Assembly: GCF_014201145.1 (NCBI RefSeq)
Contig: NZ_JACHDP010000001.1
Location: forward strand, 1 to 64,000
Origin: Micromonospora parathelypteridis
GTDB lineage: Bacteria; Actinomycetota; Actinomycetes; Mycobacteriales; Micromonosporaceae
Length of the DNA stretch: 64,000 nucleotides
Reading direction: 5' to 3'
Shown: one piece after another, positions 18,986 to 28,037 of the stretch
How positions within the stretch are numbered: the stretch's first letter is position 1
Layout: every line of letters starts with the position of its first letter
Program-made: the position numbers and the translations under genes
The notes under the pieces: model-generated
Database searches by the model: none
Seen by the model: only the letters and a program-made list of their open reading frames with translations
What the model was told of the DNA's origin: nothing

Positions 18986-19945
18986 TCACGTCGACAAGGC
19001 TCCGGCCACGAGCGCCCGGGCTGTGTCCGTCCACCAGTAGAGGACTTCCCGGCCAGATCGGCGCTTGCGGAGCAGGCCGGCATCCGTCAACACGCGCAGG
19101 TGGCCACCGACCGTGCCGAGCGGCAGTCCGGTTGCGGCGACCACCGCCGTGGTGCTGACCGGCTCGGCTGCCTGCACCAGAATGCTGCTCCGCGCGTTCC
19201 CGAGCAGGCGACGCAGAGGATCCGGTGTGGTGGATGCCGCCTCGTTGAAGATCCCCGTCACCGGATAGACGATCCCGAAGCGGTCGGGCAACCTCCAGGA
19301 GATCCAGCCTCCCCGGCAGTGCGCCGCGAAGAACGTCAGCGTCCCGCCCCGCACGTCGGACGGCGGGTAGGGCCGCTCCTCGACCTGCAGCCGTCCGTCG
19401 CCGAGCCACCGCATGCCCGGTCGCATGTCGTTGACGACCCCGGACCATCCGTCCCTGCCCAGGCGGGAGATCCGGGACACCACATCGGCACGCAGCACCG
19501 ACTGCCGGCGCGGCCAGTCCGCCTCGATCGTGTGGCGCCAGACCCAGCGCAACAGGGCGGCCGTCCGGGTCGCCAACCCCGAGCCGAGTAGTTCCTGGGC
19601 CAGCGGGGAACGTACGTGGGCCAGGTCCTCACGGATGCGGTCGTCCGGAAGCGACTCCAGCTCCACGAGCTCGTCGTCCAGCGTCATGTCCGGGCGGGCG
19701 GGCGGCACCGTCAGGAAATCGGCCATCCAGGAGGACGAGATCGCGTGCGCCAGAATAGCCGCGGTCACCGGGTCGCCGTCGAGATAGCCCTGGAAGGCCT
19801 CGACATGCTGGTCCCGCCAGATCCGGTGCCACGGAAGCGGCTGAGCCCGGCGGAGGATATTCAGCGCCCCCAACGTCTCGGTGAGCTGTGACGTGCCGAA
19901 ACGCGCCTGCGCCAGCACTTCGGCGTCCACCAGGAACACTGCCAC
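18986..19945 (-). CDS. ArsR-like winged-helix transcriptional regulator
   Basis: The 319-residue protein starts at GTG with GGAGGCG just upstream. The C-terminal 75 residues form a winged helix of ArsR type (SSILVQAAEPVSTTAVV, LPLGTVGGHLRVLTDAGLLRKRRSGREVLYWW). The longer N-terminal part, beginning FLVDAEVLAQARFGTS, matches the arrangement of DUF5937-type actinobacterial regulators. It is divergent from an MFS transporter 58 bases away, so it probably controls that exporter; the ligand is unknown. Confidence 0.85.
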   Translation of the reverse strand: MAVFLVDAEVLAQARFGTSQLTETLGALNILRRAQPLPWHRIWRDQHVEAFQGYLDGDPVTAAILAHAISSSWMADFLTVPPARPDMTLDDELVELESLPDDRIREDLAHVRSPLAQELLGSGLATRTAALLRWVWRHTIEADWPRRQSVLRADVVSRISRLGRDGWSGVVNDMRPGMRWLGDGRLQVEERPYPPSDVRGGTLTFFAAHCRGGWISWRLPDRFGIVYPVTGIFNEAASTTPDPLRRLLGNARSSILVQAAEPVSTTAVVAATGLPLGTVGGHLRVLTDAGLLRKRRSGREVLYWWTDTARALVAGALST

Positions 19946-19965
19946 GTTTCGCCTCCAGTCGAAAC
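19946..19965. promoter_or_regulatory. Candidate operator in the regulator/MFS divergent promoter
   Basis: GTTTCG and CGAAAC form a perfect 6-bp inverted repeat with an 8-bp centre that includes the regulator's ribosome-binding site. It directly abuts the regulator start. Binding here could give autoregulation and control of the divergent exporter. Confidence 0.4.
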
Positions 19966-20003
19966 TCTAGGGCGGCAACGCGGACCGCTGCAAGCTCCTG
20001 ACC

Positions 20004-21287
20004 ATGCACAGCGACAGCCGACCATACGATCCGACGACCGTGAGCGCGCGGAACTTCACGGCACTGTGGGCCGGTACCGCGGTCACCAACCTGGCCGACG
20101 GCGTCGTCAAGCTGACCCTGCCTCTGGTTGCCGTCTCGATGACGGATTCCCCTGCGCTGGTTGCCGGCACCACCCTGGCCAACACCCTGCCCTGGTTGCT
20201 GTTCGCACTGCCAGCCGGCGCGCTCGCCGACCGAGTCGACCGCCGGTGCCTGATCATCAGGATGGCCGCCGCGCGCGCCCTGGTCCTCGCCGTACTCGTG
20301 GTTGGCATCCTCGCGGACATGCTGCCGCTGGCCGGCCTGTACGCGGGGGCACTGCTCCTCGGCACCGCCGAGGTGTTCGCCGACACCACCCGGATGTCGA
20401 TCGTGCCGATGGTCATACCCCGCAATCGCATGGAATCCGCGTTCGCGAAGTTGACGGCGACCGAGACCGCGGCCAACGAGTTCATCGGGCCGCCTCTGGG
20501 TGGCCTGCTGGCCGCCGCCGGACTGGCCGTCGCGCTCGGCGCCGGCGGCGTCGGCTACGCAGGCGCACTGCTCGCTCTGGCAGTCATGACCGGTCACTAC
20601 CGCAGCGACGGTCACCGCAGATCGGCGACGAACGCTCCCGGCCTCCGTGCCGACATCCGGGAGGGCATCCGATACGTATGGCAGGCAAGAATTCTGCGGA
20701 CCCTGCTGTTGGTGGCCGGCGCGGCGAGCGGATGCTGGGCGGCCTGGATGGCGGTCATCGTCGTCTATGCGGTCGCACCCGGACCGATGGACCTGAGCCG
20801 CTCGGAGTACGGCCTGCTGATCGGCGCCCTCGGAATGGGCGGCGTCCTGGGAGCCGCCGCCGCGCCCGCTCTCACCCGTCGGCTGGGACGGCGGGTCGTC
20901 CTCGCCGCGTCAATGGCGGGCTTCGCCGTGCTGCTGGCAACGCCAGCGTTCTCCTCGTCTCCAAGGCTGATCGCGGTAACGACCTTCCTGGGCGGCGCCG
21001 GCTCCGGCGCGTGGAACGTCACCTACAGCTCGCTGCGCGCACTCGTCGTGCCCGACGAGATGATGGGGCGCTACAGCGGGGTCAGCCGTCTGACCAGCTG
21101 GGGATCAATGCCGCTCGGGGCTCTGCTCGCTGGCCTCACCGCGGAACTGGTCAGCGTAAGAGCGGTCTTCTGGGGCGGAGCTGCTCTCTGCGCCCTCGTG
21201 CTCGCCGCGACGTTACGAACGGTCACATCGCCCGAATTCCGGCAGATGGAAGCCCGCGCGACCGCCTCTCAGGAAGCTGCGCTGTGA
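20004..21287 (+). CDS. MFS transporter, EntS-like exporter
   Basis: The 427-residue protein has about twelve hydrophobic segments and the MFS loop ALADRVDRR between helices 2 and 3. Sequence such as FADTTRMSIVPMVIP and AAWMAVIVVYAV is typical of the MFS_3 subgroup that includes enterobactin exporters. It is divergent from an ArsR-like regulator. The exported compound cannot be deduced; no siderophore or antibiotic genes are adjacent. Confidence 0.88.
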   Translation: MHSDSRPYDPTTVSARNFTALWAGTAVTNLADGVVKLTLPLVAVSMTDSPALVAGTTLANTLPWLLFALPAGALADRVDRRCLIIRMAAARALVLAVLVVGILADMLPLAGLYAGALLLGTAEVFADTTRMSIVPMVIPRNRMESAFAKLTATETAANEFIGPPLGGLLAAAGLAVALGAGGVGYAGALLALAVMTGHYRSDGHRRSATNAPGLRADIREGIRYVWQARILRTLLLVAGAASGCWAAWMAVIVVYAVAPGPMDLSRSEYGLLIGALGMGGVLGAAAAPALTRRLGRRVVLAASMAGFAVLLATPAFSSSPRLIAVTTFLGGAGSGAWNVTYSSLRALVVPDEMMGRYSGVSRLTSWGSMPLGALLAGLTAELVSVRAVFWGGAALCALVLAATLRTVTSPEFRQMEARATASQEAAL

Positions 21288-21291
21288 AAAC

Positions 21292-21627
21292 TCAGCGAGC
21301 GTGCCGTTCCGGGTGGGCTCGGTTCCACACCCGCATCCGCTCCGGGTAACCGGTGCGCGCCGCCTCGTACAGCGGCACCGCGTGCTTGCGGGCGATGGCC
21401 CCCGCCGCGCGTGGCGTGCCGGTACGGCGACGGATCCACTCGCCGTCGTGGGCGATCGCCACCACGGTGGTGTCCGTCGCGGTGGTCTCCGGCTCCAGGT
21501 AGAACTCCACCCCCTGCCGGGAGGCGATGAACGACTCCAGCGCGGCAAGATCATCCCGGGTCGCCTCCCGGTCCAGCTTCGTCGGGGTCGCCTCAGCGCC
21601 CCGTGACCGGCGGTTGAACCAGCTCAT
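21292..21627 (-). CDS. Conserved hypothetical protein, 111 residues
   Basis: The gene has a strong ribosome-binding site (GAGGAGAGGGG) before the ATG. The product is soluble, begins MSWFNRRSRG and contains WIRRRTGTPRAAGAIARKH and a Tyr/Arg-rich tail (YPERMRVWNRAHPERH). No catalytic motif is evident. It converges on the MFS gene with only 4 bases between the stops and is divergent from the sigma-factor gene. Function unknown. Confidence 0.75.
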   Translation of the reverse strand: MSWFNRRSRGAEATPTKLDREATRDDLAALESFIASRQGVEFYLEPETTATDTTVVAIAHDGEWIRRRTGTPRAAGAIARKHAVPLYEAARTGYPERMRVWNRAHPERHAR

Positions 21628-21744
21628 GCCCAGCCCCTCTCCTCGACGCCCCTCCAGTGCAGCACCGATTCCTGGAAATACGCTGCACGCCGGATGGGAG
21701 ACACCTGACCCGTTTCGAGAACCCGGAGCTGGAACCCGCAGCGC

Positions 21745-22338
21745 GTGAGCGGTGTCATGGGTGTGACCGGAACGGAGGTTCCCCTGGACGACGACGCGCT
21801 CGTCACCCGCGCTCGGGCAGGTGACCTGGAGGCGTACGACCTCCTGGTCGCCCGGCACACCGCGTCCGCGTACCGGACGGCGGTGCTGCTCGGGGCGGGC
21901 TCGGACTCCGAGGACGTCACCCAGGAGGCGTTCGTGAAGGCGTACCGCAAGCTGTCCCGTTATCGGGGCGAGTCGTCGTTCCGATCATGGCTGCTCGCGA
22001 TCGTCGCCAACGAGACCCGCAACCTGCACCGGTCCCGCGGTCGGCGCGACGGGCTCGTCCTGCGGGCGGCGGCGGCGAATCCGACATCGGAGGTCGCCGA
22101 GGACGGGGCGGTCAGCGCGGTCCTCGCCGGGGAGCGCCGGGCCGCGCTGGTCGAGGCCCTGCGTCAACTGCCGGTACGGGATCGCGAGGTGATCGTCTGC
22201 CGGTTCTTCCTCGATCTCAGCGAGGAGGAGACGGTGACGGCACTGGGCTGGCCCCGAGGCACGGTGAAGTCGCGTACGTCTCGGGCCCTGGCGAAGCTTC
22301 GCGGCCTGCTCGACCGCGAGGAGGTCCGGTATGGGTGA
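21745..22338 (+). CDS. ECF-type RNA polymerase sigma factor
   Basis: The 197-residue protein has sigma-70 region 2 (DLLVARHTASAYRTAVL, DSEDVTQEAFVKAYRKLSRYRG, FRSWLLAIVANETRNLHR) and region 4 (ALRQLPVRDREVIVCRFF, EEETVTALGWPRGTVKSRTSRAL). Start is GTG at 21,745; an in-frame ATG at 21,757 is an alternative. It overlaps the following gene by 8 bases, a typical sigma/anti-sigma arrangement. Targets are unknown. Confidence 0.93.
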   Translation: MSGVMGVTGTEVPLDDDALVTRARAGDLEAYDLLVARHTASAYRTAVLLGAGSDSEDVTQEAFVKAYRKLSRYRGESSFRSWLLAIVANETRNLHRSRGRRDGLVLRAAAANPTSEVAEDGAVSAVLAGERRAALVEALRQLPVRDREVIVCRFFLDLSEEETVTALGWPRGTVKSRTSRALAKLRGLLDREEVRYG

Positions 22339-23041
22339 CCTCGAACGGGAACTGCGCGACCTGTCCGCCTGGCTGGAGACACCCGACCCGCCCGACGTGA
22401 GCGCGCGCGTGCGCGTACGGCTGCGCAGGCCCGCGCCCCGGTGGCGCTCGATCGCCGCGGTGGCGCTCGTCGCGCTCCTGGTGGCGGTGTTACCGCCGAC
22501 ACGTGCCGCCATCGCCGACGCCGTCACAGGGCTGCTGCGCTTCGCCGGCGTCAGCATTGCCACCTCATCCGCGCCGACGCGGCCCAGCAGCATGCCGTCG
22601 CCGTTGCCCGGGCAGCGGGCCGTCACCCTGGACGAGGCGGAACGGGCCGTGCGGTTCCCGATCCGCCTACCGGCGAAGCTGGGTCCACCCGAGCAGGTGC
22701 TGGTCGCCGACCCCGACCCCACGGGCAACTACCGGGTGGCGACGCTGCTCTACGACGGCGGAGCGTTGCGCGTCGACGCGTTCGACGGCCATCTCAACCT
22801 GGCCTTCCACAAGGAGGCCACCCCACCAGGGGTGGACTGGGTCCAGGTCAACGGCAACTTCGCCGTGTGGGTCGACGGCCCACACGTGCTGTCGTACGTG
22901 GACCGTGCGGGAGAGGTCCGCGAAGAGACCGCCCGGCTGGCCGCCTCGACCCTGATCTGGCAGGACGACGATGTGAGCTACCGGCTTGAGGGCGCCCTCA
23001 CCAAGGCCAAGGCGATCGAGGTCGCCCGGTCGCTGCGGTAG
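22331..23041 (+). CDS. Membrane-anchored protein, probable anti-sigma factor partner
   Basis: The 236-residue protein has a 38-residue cytoplasmic N-terminus, one transmembrane helix (about 40-54, IAAVALVALLVAVLPP) and an extracytoplasmic domain of about 175 residues with repeated beta-strand-like segments (LLYDGGALRVDAFDG, VNGNFAVWVDGPHVLSYVD). Overlap with the ECF sigma gene and the topology suggest it holds the sigma factor at the membrane. The N-terminus lacks a visible HxxxCxxC zinc motif, so the assignment rests mainly on context. Confidence 0.7.
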   Translation: MGDLERELRDLSAWLETPDPPDVSARVRVRLRRPAPRWRSIAAVALVALLVAVLPPTRAAIADAVTGLLRFAGVSIATSSAPTRPSSMPSPLPGQRAVTLDEAERAVRFPIRLPAKLGPPEQVLVADPDPTGNYRVATLLYDGGALRVDAFDGHLNLAFHKEATPPGVDWVQVNGNFAVWVDGPHVLSYVDRAGEVREETARLAASTLIWQDDDVSYRLEGALTKAKAIEVARSLR

Positions 23042-23141
23042 GAACCTGGCGGGCCCGGCCGGTGTCGTGAAGATACGACGGCTCGTCGACGCTCGGTCTG
23101 CTCCAGGCCGAGGTCGAGGCCGGCGTACCGGGAGGGGCGAG

Positions 23142-23639
23142 ATGGGTGCATGGGGCAGGTTGATGCTGGCGTCGTCGATGGTCCTGCTGGCGGGGTGCAC
23201 GACCACGACCAGCGGCGGGTCGGCCACGCCGACCGGCGCGACCGCCAGCGCGGGCTGCGATTCGCGGGTCGAGACGGAGTCGCTGCCCGACTGGGCGGAC
23301 GCCGGGTTCAGCGGGGACGCCCGGGTACCGCACGTGTTCGGTGCGAAGGGTGACATCGTGGCGGTGCTGTTCGCTCATCCGTTGCGGCTGGACCGGAAGG
23401 ACGGGTCGAACAACAAGATCCTGTGGGTGGCCCAGGCCTCCACGACCTCGCCCGACCCGACGTCACCGGCAACCCTGGTGATCACCGGGACACTGGACGG
23501 CACCGACACCAGGGTGACCCGGGAGGTCGCCGGCGGTCCCGGTCCGTCGATCATCGACATGCCGCAGGCCGGTTGCTGGCACCTCGACCTGCGCTGGTCC
23601 GGGCACACCGACACGATGGACCTGATCTACGCCCCATGA
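23142..23639 (+). CDS. Small secreted lipoprotein of unknown function
   Basis: The ATG follows GGAGGGGCG. The 165-residue product has a lipoprotein signal peptide with lipobox LLAGC (Cys19), a Thr/Ser/Ala-rich spacer and a compact domain containing FAHPLRLDRKDGSNNKILWVA and a C-terminal CWHLDLRWSGHTDTMDLIYAP. The last segment resembles small extracytoplasmic beta-sandwich proteins. It lies about 100 bases after the sigma-factor pair and may belong to the same envelope-stress regulon; that is inference. Confidence 0.8.
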   Translation: MGAWGRLMLASSMVLLAGCTTTTSGGSATPTGATASAGCDSRVETESLPDWADAGFSGDARVPHVFGAKGDIVAVLFAHPLRLDRKDGSNNKILWVAQASTTSPDPTSPATLVITGTLDGTDTRVTREVAGGPGPSIIDMPQAGCWHLDLRWSGHTDTMDLIYAP

Positions 23640-23700
23640 GCTGCTGCGATGCGTCCCGAGGCGTCGTGTCCGGGTCGTCCGCTGGGCGGCCTAGGCTGCC

Positions 23701-24372
23701 GTGGTGCTGAAGGACCCGCGGGTGGCGGCGGCCCGTAACAACGCCGAGTGGTGCGACATCGTCTGCCGCAGTCACGGGCTGGCCGGCCGTACCGACGCCG
23801 ACGCCTGGTCGGTCCCCCGCCGTTCCCCGCCGTGGTATCCGGACGCGGTCACCCTGCGGCCGGGTGCCGAAGCCGAGGCGCTGCTGGCCCGGATCGACGC
23901 GGGGTCCGGCGCCTCGGTCAAGGACAGCTTCGCCGACCTCGACCTGTCCGGGTACGGGTTCCGGGTGCTCTTCGACGCGCAGTGGATCCACCGGCAACCG
24001 GCGAAGCCAGCGGTCGACGAACCGCTCGACCCGGTCGCCACGCCCGACGAGCTGGCGGCGTGGGCGGCGGCACACGGCGGCGGGGAGCTGTTCCGCCCCG
24101 CGCTCCTGGCCGACCCGCGGGTACGGGTGCTCGCCCGCCACGACGACCGAGGTGTGCTCACCGGTGGCGCGGTGCTCAACGGCGACGGAGACGGGTATGG
24201 CGTCTCCAACCTGTTCACCCACACCGACGACCCTCTGGACATCTGGCACGGAGTCTGCGCCACCCTGCCCGCAGCAACACTTGTCGGCTACGAATCCGCC
24301 CCGGACCTGACCCCAGCCCTGCAAGCAGGCTTCACCCCAACAGGCCCCCTCCGAGTCTGGCTCCACCCCTAA
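23701..24372 (+). CDS. Conserved hypothetical protein with possible acyltransferase-like fold
   Basis: The 223-residue protein starts at one of two adjacent GTG codons. The N-terminal part has NNAEWCDIVCRSHG and PPWYPDAVTL. The C-terminal half (VRVLARHDDRGVLTGGAVLNGDGDGYGVSNLF, ending TPTGPLRVWLHP) has the strand order of a GNAT-like fold but no clear acetyl-CoA loop. Proteins with this N-terminus are common in actinobacteria; function unassigned. Confidence 0.7.
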   Translation: MVLKDPRVAAARNNAEWCDIVCRSHGLAGRTDADAWSVPRRSPPWYPDAVTLRPGAEAEALLARIDAGSGASVKDSFADLDLSGYGFRVLFDAQWIHRQPAKPAVDEPLDPVATPDELAAWAAAHGGGELFRPALLADPRVRVLARHDDRGVLTGGAVLNGDGDGYGVSNLFTHTDDPLDIWHGVCATLPAATLVGYESAPDLTPALQAGFTPTGPLRVWLHP

Positions 24373-24428
24373 CCCACCCCAACCCCACCCACCAACCCCG
24401 GCCCGGCCCCGTCCGTGCCCCCCTCCGC

Positions 24429-24495
24429 CCTGTTGATCATGAAGTTATTGCCCCGACACGCCGGACGGGATGGCAATAACTTCATGATCAACAGG
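24429..24495. repeat. Perfect 24-bp inverted repeat with 19-bp centre
   Basis: Arms 24429-24452 and 24472-24495 are perfect inverted copies built on TTGATCATGAAGTTATTGCC. It lies between the convergent genes ending at 24,372 and 24,557 and could act as a bidirectional terminator-like hairpin. A related element in opposite orientation occurs at 47,593-47,653, so it belongs to a dispersed palindrome family. Confidence 0.9.
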
Positions 24496-24556
24496 GGCGG
24501 GTCGGGGCCGGGAGGGGCCGGGAAGGGCCGGGCGGGCCCGGGGAGGGCTGGAGGGG

Positions 24557-25453
24557 TTAGGTGAGGTCGGTCAGGTCTTGGGGGGTCAGGGGCAGGGCTG
24601 CGGCCGCTATGTTCTGGGCCAGGTGGTCCGGGTTTGCGGTGCCGGGGATGGCGAGCACGTGTGGACCCTGGTGCAGCGTCCAGGCCAGGCGTACCTGCTG
24701 TGGGGTGACGCCGTGGGCGCGGGCCACCGCCTCGACGGCCTCGCCCTGCACGCCGCTCGCCCCCGACTCCCGACCGGTGCCGGCCACCGCGAAGAACGGC
24801 ACGTAGGCGATGCCCCGCTCGCCGCAGACCCGGACGAACTCGTCCTGCTCCCGGTAGGCGTCCACCCCGTAGTTGTTCTGCACGCAGACCACCGGCGCGA
24901 TGCCCGCCACCTCGTCCAACTGCTCGGGCCGGACGTTGGAGAGCCCGAGGTGCCGGATCAGCCCGGCGGCACGCAACTCGGCGAGGGCCCCGAACCGGTC
25001 GACCAACGGCACCGCGCCCGGTCCCCGGCCGAGGCGCAGGTTCACCACGTCGAGTTGGTCGCGGCCGAGCCGACGCAGGTTCTCCTCCACCTGAGCGCGC
25101 AACTGCGCCGGGGTGAACGCCTCGGTGAAGCCGGCCACCGGGTCGTACCCGAAGCCGACCTTGGTGGCGATCACCAGATCCTCCGGGTACGGGGCGAGCG
25201 CCACGCGGATCAGCTCGGTCGCGTAGCGCGGCGGGCCGCTGCCGACCTGCAGGGTGCCGCCGGGCGAGACGTAGAACGCGGCCGTGTCGATGTGGTTGAC
25301 GCCCAGGTCCACGGCACGGCGCAGCAGCGCGACAGCCCGGTCGCGGTCGGGATTCGCGGTGATCCGCATGGAGCCGAAGCCCATCCGGTGCACGGTGCGG
25401 TCGCCCAGGGTCCAGGTGCCCGCCGCGGCGGCGGTGATCTCGTCGGTTGGCAT
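24557..25453 (-). CDS. Aldo/keto reductase
   Basis: The 298-residue NADPH-dependent oxidoreductase has the family features GFGSMRI, the catalytic Asp/Tyr region (HIDTAAFY), Lys in ATKVGFGYD, GLSNVRPEQLDE and a C-terminal IPGTANPDHLAQN that binds the nucleotide phosphate. The usual catalytic His position (VNLRLG) is changed, as in several actinobacterial members. Substrate unknown. It is downstream of, and co-oriented with, an MFS gene. Confidence 0.9.
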   Translation of the reverse strand: MPTDEITAAAAGTWTLGDRTVHRMGFGSMRITANPDRDRAVALLRRAVDLGVNHIDTAAFYVSPGGTLQVGSGPPRYATELIRVALAPYPEDLVIATKVGFGYDPVAGFTEAFTPAQLRAQVEENLRRLGRDQLDVVNLRLGRGPGAVPLVDRFGALAELRAAGLIRHLGLSNVRPEQLDEVAGIAPVVCVQNNYGVDAYREQDEFVRVCGERGIAYVPFFAVAGTGRESGASGVQGEAVEAVARAHGVTPQQVRLAWTLHQGPHVLAIPGTANPDHLAQNIAAAALPLTPQDLTDLT

Positions 25454-25526
25454 CCGGCGACCTTAGCCAGCACGGGTACGCGGCGCAGTCGGCCGCGCAC
25501 CCGATACCGCTCGGGGACGACGTGGG

Positions 25527-26792
25527 TTAGTTTTTGTGTGCTGACGGAACCGTCTCGGCGGTGTGCGGCGGGCGCAGCACCCGCACCAGCAGCAGGGTCG
25601 GCAGCAGCAGCAGTGGCACCACCAGCAGCGCGCGCAGGGTGCCGACCTCGTCGCCGAGCAGCCCCAGCAACGGCGGCCCACCCAGGAACGCGGTGTAGCC
25701 GATCACCGCGACCACGCTGACCCGCACCGGCGCGTGCGCCTCCTCGTCGGCCGCCGCGCTCATCCCGACCGGGAAGCCCAGCGACGCACCGAGACCCCAC
25801 AGCGCGACGCCGACGATGGCCACCGGCCCCGACCCGGCCAGCACGGCCAGGCCGGCCCCGACGACGGCGAGCCCGATGGTGCCGGTGAGCACCGGCACGC
25901 GACCCCACCGGTCCAGCGCGACCGTACCCGCGGTGCGCCCGACGGTCATTCCGACGACGAAGACACCGAAGACCGCCGCGCCGGCCGCCTCGCTCAGGTC
26001 CCGACCGTCCACGAAGGCAACGGCCAACCAGTCGTTGGCGGCACCCTCGGTGAACGCCGCCACCAGCACGAACAGCCCGATCAGCAGGGTGCGCGGCTCC
26101 CGCCAGGCGGCGAGCTGCGCGCGGCGGCGAGCAGCCGGGGTGTCGTCCGCCGGGTCCCCGGCCGCGTCGCTTCCCGCCATGGGCAGGAACTTCCGGGCGG
26201 CGAGCAGGGTGCCGGTCAACACCACCACCGCTACCGCGACGAGATGCGCGCCGACGGGCACGCCGAAGCGTGCCGCCCCGGCACCGAGCGCCGCGCCGGC
26301 CACCGATCCGAGGCTCCACGCCGCGTGGAAGCGAGGCATGACGGTACGCCCCAACCGCCGTTCCACCGCGGCGGCTTCGACGTTCATCGCCACGTCGCAG
26401 GCGCCGGAGCCGTAGCCGAACGCGGCCAACCCGAGCGCGACGATGGCGAACGACCCGGTCATCGTGGCACCCAGCCCCGCCACGGTCAGGCCGATCGCGA
26501 CGAGCACGGTCGCCAGGGCCACCGTGCGGGCCGCGCCGAGTCGCTGGGCGAGCAGCCCGGAGGTGGGCATGGCGAGCAGCGCGCCGACGCTCATCGCCAG
26601 CAGGAGCAGCCCGAGCCGGCCGGCGGAGAGGTCCAACGCCTCACGGACCGCCGGCACCCGGGAGAACCAGCTACCAACGGCCAGACCGTTGAGGGTGAAG
26701 GTGACAGCGACACCGTTGCGGGCGAGCAACACAGCCCGCGAGGGCGGCGGCGCGGTGTCCGGGGCAACGGGTCGACTGGTGGGGGCGCTCAC
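25527..26792 (-). CDS. MFS transporter
   Basis: The 421-residue product has about twelve membrane segments and begins at GTG after a GAGGAAGAGGA ribosome-binding site. An upstream in-frame start would add 16 residues. Motifs FGYGSGACDVAMNVEAA and AFTEGAANDWLAVAFVD resemble the FucP/YbjJ-like MFS group in actinobacteria, which move sugars or drugs. It is divergent from a LacI-family regulator 159 bases away, suggesting regulation by a sugar-like ligand. Confidence 0.88.
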   Translation of the reverse strand: MSAPTSRPVAPDTAPPPSRAVLLARNGVAVTFTLNGLAVGSWFSRVPAVREALDLSAGRLGLLLLAMSVGALLAMPTSGLLAQRLGAARTVALATVLVAIGLTVAGLGATMTGSFAIVALGLAAFGYGSGACDVAMNVEAAAVERRLGRTVMPRFHAAWSLGSVAGAALGAGAARFGVPVGAHLVAVAVVVLTGTLLAARKFLPMAGSDAAGDPADDTPAARRRAQLAAWREPRTLLIGLFVLVAAFTEGAANDWLAVAFVDGRDLSEAAGAAVFGVFVVGMTVGRTAGTVALDRWGRVPVLTGTIGLAVVGAGLAVLAGSGPVAIVGVALWGLGASLGFPVGMSAAADEEAHAPVRVSVVAVIGYTAFLGGPPLLGLLGDEVGTLRALLVVPLLLLPTLLLVRVLRPPHTAETVPSAHKN

Positions 26793-26840
26793 GAAGGCAG
26801 GTCCTCTTCCTCGGGGTGATCTCCTGGGACGATCGCACAC

Positions 26841-26856
26841 CTGAGAGCGCTACCAC
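26841..26856. promoter_or_regulatory. Candidate LacI-family operator (MFS/LacI intergenic region)
   Basis: CTGAGAGCGCTACCAC contains a CG-centred palindromic core (AGCGCT, 26,846-26,851), the usual form of LacI-family operators (GAGAGCGCT-type). It sits between the divergent MFS and LacI-family genes, 48 bases upstream of the MFS start. Confidence 0.5.
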
Positions 26857-26951
26857 CACAAGCGGATACGCCCCTTACCGGCGCTGGGCCGGGCGGGGCA
26901 TTATGTGAGCAGGCGTTTGTCCGACCGGATGGGCCGCCGCAGGAGGCGACG

Positions 26952-27941
26952 ATGACGACAGCGGCACACCGACCGGCCACCCTCGAGGACGTCGCGCGGG
27001 TCGCCGGGGTGTCCCGGTCCACCGCGTCGCGGGTGATCGCCGGCACGGGGTTCGCGTCGCCGGCCGCCCGGCAGCAGGTCACGGCCGCCGTCGACCAACT
27101 CGGTTACGTCCCCAACCCGGCCGCCCGGGCGCTGGTCCGCGGCGGCGGTGTGCGACTGGTCGTGGCCGCCCTGGGGACCAGCGCGGCGGTGCTGGAAGAC
27201 CCGTACGTCCACCACGTGGTCGGCTCGGCCGCCCGGGTCTGCACGGCCGCCGGTGTCGGGGTGGCCCTGCACTGGCTGCCACTGGGCGACTCACGCGGCC
27301 TCGACCAGCTCGGCGCGGATCGCACCGTCTGCGGGGTGATCCTCGTCAACACCACCGAGGACATGCTGGACGCGGTGCCACGGTCGCTACGCGGCCGGGT
27401 GGTCTCGATCGGCATCGGCTCGGAGACGGTGCCATCGTTCGACGTCGACAACGCCGCCGGCACCGACGCGGTGCTGCGCCACCTGTACACCACGGGTCGC
27501 CGCCGGATCGCCATGGTGACCGGCCCCAGGTGGCTGCCCTGCGCGCAACGCCCCGTGGAGACGTACCGCCGACTCATGAGTCTCACCGGCCTACCGGAGC
27601 GGGAGCTACCCGGGGACTTCACCGCGGCACGCGGGCGGGTGACCGCCGGCGAGGCACTGCACCGCTGGCCGGACGTCGACGCGATCTACGCGATCAGCGA
27701 CGACACCGCGCTCGGGGTGATCGCGGGCCTGCGTGACGCCGGTGTGCGCGTGCCGGGTGACGTCGCGGTCGCCGGCTTCGACGACATCCCGCTTGCTGGC
27801 ATGACCGCCCCCGCGCTGACCACCGCGAGCCACCCGGTGGGGCGGATCGCCGTCGCCGCGGCCACGGCACTGCTGGACGGGCGCCCCGCCGCGCCGGAGA
27901 CTCTGTTCCCGTCCGTTCTGGTAGCCCGCGCCAGCGCCTGA
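26952..27941 (+). CDS. LacI-family transcriptional regulator
   Basis: The 329-residue repressor has the N-terminal helix-turn-helix and hinge (ATLEDVARVAGVSRSTASRVI, GYVPNPAARAL) and a periplasmic-binding-protein-like ligand domain (YAISDDTALGVIAGLRDAGVRVPGDVAVAGFDDIPLA). ATG follows GGAGGCGACG. It probably represses the divergent MFS transporter and itself. The ligand is not evident. Confidence 0.92.
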   Translation: MTTAAHRPATLEDVARVAGVSRSTASRVIAGTGFASPAARQQVTAAVDQLGYVPNPAARALVRGGGVRLVVAALGTSAAVLEDPYVHHVVGSAARVCTAAGVGVALHWLPLGDSRGLDQLGADRTVCGVILVNTTEDMLDAVPRSLRGRVVSIGIGSETVPSFDVDNAAGTDAVLRHLYTTGRRRIAMVTGPRWLPCAQRPVETYRRLMSLTGLPERELPGDFTAARGRVTAGEALHRWPDVDAIYAISDDTALGVIAGLRDAGVRVPGDVAVAGFDDIPLAGMTAPALTTASHPVGRIAVAAATALLDGRPAAPETLFPSVLVARASA

Positions 27942-28037
27942 GCCCGACGGTCAGACAGGGCGGCCCGCCAGGGGTTATTCGTCAGGGCCGCCGGGTAACC
28001 GCGTCGGGCATTCCGGTGACCGCGAGGAGGATGAGCC

